Positions 61,069 through 64,000 of a stretch of DNA of 64,000 bases are shown here, in pieces (within the stretch, counting starts at the first letter, position 1; each line of letters starts with the position of its first letter). The stretch comes from Solibacillus sp. FSL K6-1523 (GTDB lineage: Bacteria > Bacillota > Bacilli > Bacillales_A > Planococcaceae), in NCBI RefSeq assembly GCF_038005225.1, contig NZ_JBBOSU010000001.1, positions 3,894,001-3,958,000 on the forward strand. Reading direction: 5' to 3'. The notes under the pieces are model-generated. The model did not search any database and was not told where the DNA came from. It worked only from the letters and a program-made list of their open reading frames with translations. Made by a program: the position numbers and the translations under genes.

Positions 61069-62613
61069 TTAGAATGTTTCCGAAGTTGTTTTTGCTTGCA
61101 TGTGTAATGTTAAGTAATCAGGTCCGCCTGCTTTTGAATCCGTACCTGACATGTTGAAGCCACCAAATGGTTGATAGCCTACAATCGCACCTGTGCAACC
61201 GCGGTTAAAGTATAAATTTCCTACATGGAACTCATCACGCGCATATTCTAAATTCATACGATTTGTCGTGATAACTGCACCTGTTAAGCCGTATTCTGTG
61301 TTATTTGCAATCGCAATCGCTTCTTCAAATGTTTCCGCCTTTGTCATCGCTACGACAGGACCGAAAATTTCTTCCTGCATAATACGCGCTTTTGGATCAA
61401 CATCTGCAAATACTGTAGGGTTCACAAAGTAACCTACTGAATCATCTGAAGTTCCTCCTGCAATAAGACGTCCTTCCGTTTTACCAATTTCGATATATTC
61501 ACTAATCTTTTTAAATGCCGCCGAGTCAATAACTGTCGCCATAAAATTCGATGGATTGACTGGATCACCAATTGTCAGTTCTTTCGTTAATTCGCCTACA
61601 CGCTCAACTACTTGATCATACACATCTTTTACAATGACAACACGTGAACATGCAGAACATTTCTGACCTGAGAAGCCAAATGCCGATTTAACGATTGATT
61701 GTGCAGCAAGCTCTAAATCCGCCTCTTTATCCACAACCATCGTATCTTTACCGCCCATTTCAGCAATGACACGCTTAATCCAAATTTGGCCTTCATTTAA
61801 TTTTGATGCACGCTCATTAATACGTAAACCAACATCGCGTGAACCCGTGAAGCTAATGAAGCGCGTTTTCGGGTGATCCACTAAATAATCCCCTACTTCA
61901 GCACCATTTCCTGGGACATAATTGACAACGCCCGCTGGTAAGCCCGCTTCTTCAAGCACTTCAATAAATTTATACGCAACTACTGGTGTTGTAGAAGCTG
62001 GTTTTAATAATACTGTATTACCCGTTACAACAGCCGCAACCGTTGTACCCGCCATAATGGCAAATGGGAAATTCCAAGGCGAGATGACAATACCAATCCC
62101 AAGTGGAATATAATCATAACGATTGTATTCATTCGGACGGCTTTCTACTTTACGACCATCCTTCATTGTTAACATTTGACGTCCGTAATATTCTAGGAAA
62201 TCAATTGCTTCAGCTGTATCCGCATCCGCTTCATTCCAAGGCTTCCCTGCTTCTTTTGTTAACCATGCTGAAAATTCATGCTTGCGGCGACGAATGATTG
62301 TTGCTGCCTTAAATAAAACATCCGCACGAATTTCAGGCTTTACCTTTTTCCATGTTTGGAATGCTTTATCCGCTTCTTGCATTGCCTTTTCAGCTAATTC
62401 TTGTGAAGCTTTCGAAACAGAACCGATCACTTCTGTTTTGTTTGCTGGGTTATATGAAACGATTTTATCTTCAGTCGTAATGCGCTCGCCACCAATAATG
62501 AGTGGATATTCTGCGCCTAATTGTGCTTCTACTTTTGATAACGCCTCTAAATATGCGTTTTTATTTGCTTCTACCGAGAAATCTGTAAATGGTTCATGTT
62601 TGTAATCTATCAT
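61069..62613 (-). CDS. rocA: 1-pyrroline-5-carboxylate dehydrogenase
   Basis: 514 residues, ALDH superfamily, oxidising glutamate semialdehyde/P5C to glutamate with NAD in proline and arginine catabolism. Near the start [20 protein letters not shown] is characteristic of RocA/PutC. The catalytic Glu lies in VIAEMGGKD and the Cys in [24 protein letters not shown] binds the cofactor. GGAGGTAATG-type ribosome site upstream. Divergent from a RocR-like regulator, its likely controller. Confidence 0.93.
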   Translation of the reverse strand: MIDYKHEPFTDFSVEANKNAYLEALSKVEAQLGAEYPLIIGGERITTEDKIVSYNPANKTEVIGSVSKASQELAEKAMQEADKAFQTWKKVKPEIRADVLFKAATIIRRRKHEFSAWLTKEAGKPWNEADADTAEAIDFLEYYGRQMLTMKDGRKVESRPNEYNRYDYIPLGIGIVISPWNFPFAIMAGTTVAAVVTGNTVLLKPASTTPVVAYKFIEVLEEAGLPAGVVNYVPGNGAEVGDYLVDHPKTRFISFTGSRDVGLRINERASKLNEGQIWIKRVIAEMGGKDTMVVDKEADLELAAQSIVKSAFGFSGQKCSACSRVVIVKDVYDQVVERVGELTKELTIGDPVNPSNFMATVIDSAAFKKISEYIEIGKTEGRLIAGGTSDDSVGYFVNPTVFADVDPKARIMQEEIFGPVVAMTKAETFEEAIAIANNTEYGLTGAVITTNRMNLEYARDEFHVGNLYFNRGCTGAIVGYQPFGGFNMSGTDSKAGGPDYLTLHMQAKTTSETF

Positions 62614-62738
62614 TTATCATTACCTCCGATGGTTAGTGCATTATTTTTATGCGCCTTATGAAGCGCTTACAAGTTCATTGTGCAATAATTCATTGCTAAA
62701 ATCAACACATTTTTCTGAAAAGTTCAATTATACATCGG

Positions 62739-62782
62739 TATTTCTGTACCTGTCGCTTTGCTTCGGTACAAATACATTTGCT
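62739..62782. repeat. Stand-alone hairpin shared with type I copy D
   Basis: TTTCTGTACCTGTCGCTTTG then CTTCGGTACAAATACATTTG closely matches the added module of type I copy D at 54.92-54.97 kb; stem TGTACC/GGTACA. It lies in the rocA/regulator divergent region. Remaining sequence 62614-62849 has no gene and no -24/-12 promoter I could find. Confidence 0.7.
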
Positions 62783-62849
62783 AAAATAATAAAAAAATAT
62801 CTTACTCTTGATGCTCCATGCTAAGATATATGTAAGGAGGTTGCACCGT

Positions 62850-64000
62850 ATGAAACAACTTGATATTACGAATGTTTTTGAATTTATTACAGAAAAAATC
62901 GACATCGGCCTTTGTGCGATTGATGATAATGGACGTGTGATCGTCTTTAATAAAAAAATGCGAGATCTTACTGGTGAATCATTTGAACAAGTGACACAGC
63001 GCTTTGTCTCGCAATCACTGGATTTTAATTTAGAGCAAAACATGCTGCAAAAAGTTTTGGCTTCTGGTCAAGTAATTAGTCATGTGAAGCAAACGTTTTG
63101 GAATGCACAAGGTGAAGAAGTATCCATGATTAATGATTATTACCCCTTTACCCTAAATGACGAAACAAAAATTGCTATTCAGTTTTCGCGCGATGTAACA
63201 CAACAAGAATTTTTAATGGACCGACCGCTCAGCCGCTATGGCGCTCCGTTAACGTTTGATATTATTACCGCTGTTTCGAAATCGATGAAGCAAGTGATTC
63301 AACAAGCGAAAGTTGCGGCTTTTGGTCGGATTCCGGTCATGCTTGTTGGGGAATCCGGCACGGGTAAAGATATGATTGCTGAGGGAATTCATCACGAACT
63401 TGTCGAAAAGAACGATCGCTTTATTACACTTATTTGCCGTCGTAATGAGGAAACACTACTTACACAAATCGAAAAATACATTGCAGAAGAAAAAAAATAT
63501 ACATTCTTTGCGGAAAGAATTGAATTTTTATCCATGCCTGCTCAGGAACGCATTATTGAATTATTAGAATCTCATCAAGATCGCCATCATGTTTTCATTG
63601 CGAGTATTGGTGAGGATCCGATTGATTTAATTCAAAATGGACGCCTTTCTAAAAATCTATATTATTTATTTTCAAATTTAACGATTCAAGTACCATCATT
63701 GCGTGAACGTCGCGAAGATATTAAGCCGTTCATCGATGATTATTTTGCGCGCCGGCGTAGCAACTACGGGATTCATGTGAAGGGATTAGCCCCGGAAGTG
63801 GAGGAGCTCTTTCTTACATATGATTGGCCAGGCAATTTAAAAGAGCTTGAAGTTCTTCTTGATGATATTAGCGCATTGCTGACAAATGAGGAGTTTGTTG
63901 ATATGACGCTCGTTCCCGCTTATTTCAAGTGGAAATTGAATCAAGCACAGCCGATTTCACATGATACAGCTAATCTGTTTGATTTTTCCCATCAAGAATT
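62850..64000 (+). CDS. PAS/AAA+ regulator, RocR-like but lacking the GAFTGA region (3' end cut)
   Basis: ATG at 62850 after AAGGAGG; about 383 residues visible and open to the window end. N-terminal PAS-like sensor (IGLCAIDDNGRVIVFNKKMR), then an AAA+ domain with Walker A GESGTGKDMIAEGIH. Where sigma-54 activators have the helix bearing GAFTGA, this protein goes from FITLICRRNEETLLTQIEKY straight to a changed Walker B region (TFFAERIEFLSMPAQERIIE instead of TLFLDEI..). The Arg-finger area VPSLRERREDIKPFIDDYF is conserved. The DNA-binding part is beyond the window. Probably controls rocA. Confidence 0.82.
   Translation, partial: MKQLDITNVFEFITEKIDIGLCAIDDNGRVIVFNKKMRDLTGESFEQVTQRFVSQSLDFNLEQNMLQKVLASGQVISHVKQTFWNAQGEEVSMINDYYPFTLNDETKIAIQFSRDVTQQEFLMDRPLSRYGAPLTFDIITAVSKSMKQVIQQAKVAAFGRIPVMLVGESGTGKDMIAEGIHHELVEKNDRFITLICRRNEETLLTQIEKYIAEEKKYTFFAERIEFLSMPAQERIIELLESHQDRHHVFIASIGEDPIDLIQNGRLSKNLYYLFSNLTIQVPSLRERREDIKPFIDDYFARRRSNYGIHVKGLAPEVEELFLTYDWPGNLKELEVLLDDISALLTNEEFVDMTLVPAYFKWKLNQAQPISHDTANLFDFSHQE

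Noticed and set aside
62614-62849. Sigma-54 (-24/-12) promoter for rocA
   Set aside because: TAGCAATG...TTGCAC looked promising, but the spacing between the AG and GC dinucleotides is 12 rather than 10 bases and the -24 GG is not present.

Overview
The window is AT-rich and reads as a low-GC Gram-positive chromosome. Strong GGAGG-type ribosome sites, several TTG/GTG starts, a short cytochrome bd operon ending in a CydS-like peptide, the dgkB-rlmCD neighbourhood and a CodY-like box all point to Bacillales. Gene content suggests the Planococcaceae (Lysinibacillus/Solibacillus-like), which is inference. No tRNA, rRNA, CRISPR array, transposase or phage gene was found.

Layout. 1-0.9 kb: 3' part of a guanine deaminase gene. 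1.4-12.4 kb: a nickel/urease block, with a nikABCDE-type ABC importer, a tandem-repeat histidine-rich protein, and a complete ureABCEFGD operon on the minus strand. A urea channel at 45.9-46.8 kb completes the set. 12.6-19.5 kb: small accessory genes, an ECF sigma/anti-sigma pair, and four consecutive genes that look like an orphan immunity locus. 19.6-25.5 kb: an amino-acid module (DAACS symporter, RidA, two PLP enzymes, LysR regulator). 25.7-30 kb: small proteins, repeat elements, a P-loop ATPase and a BlaR1/BlaI-like pair. 30-38 kb: LysR/YeiH, then a BceAB-YxeA-like ABC system convergent with a two-component system. 38-48 kb: two TetR-controlled efflux units, a second sigma/anti-sigma pair, the urea transporter and a nonsense-split gene. 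48.3-53.4 kb: core-like rlmCD, cydABS and dgkB. 54-64 kb: a thioredoxin-like protein, an oppABCDF operon, P5C dehydrogenase and an adjacent RocR-like regulator cut by the window end.

The most unusual structure lies between genes. (1) From 12.9 to 48.3 kb, seven related hairpins share the outer stem GCTGTGCCGAAA/TTTCGGCACAGC. Three of them, plus one unrelated hairpin, are joined to decayed copies of the 3' end of an rlmCD-like gene. All are in the same orientation as the intact rlmCD at 48.4 kb, which suggests repeated DNA accretion at the rlmCD 3' end. (2) A multi-hairpin repeat occurs in four large copies plus fragments, one of them inside the urease operon, with compensatory changes in a stem. 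(3) A second structured repeat occurs in three copies, also with a compensatory stem change. (4) Seven ACT(A/C)GCC(A/G)A-type motifs are phased at 21 bp at 26.5 kb.

Other points of note: the RocR-like regulator appears to lack the GAFTGA loop and the Walker B aspartate; a duplicated TetR 3' end is fused onto a permease gene; and a 297-codon reading frame is interrupted by one in-frame TAA.
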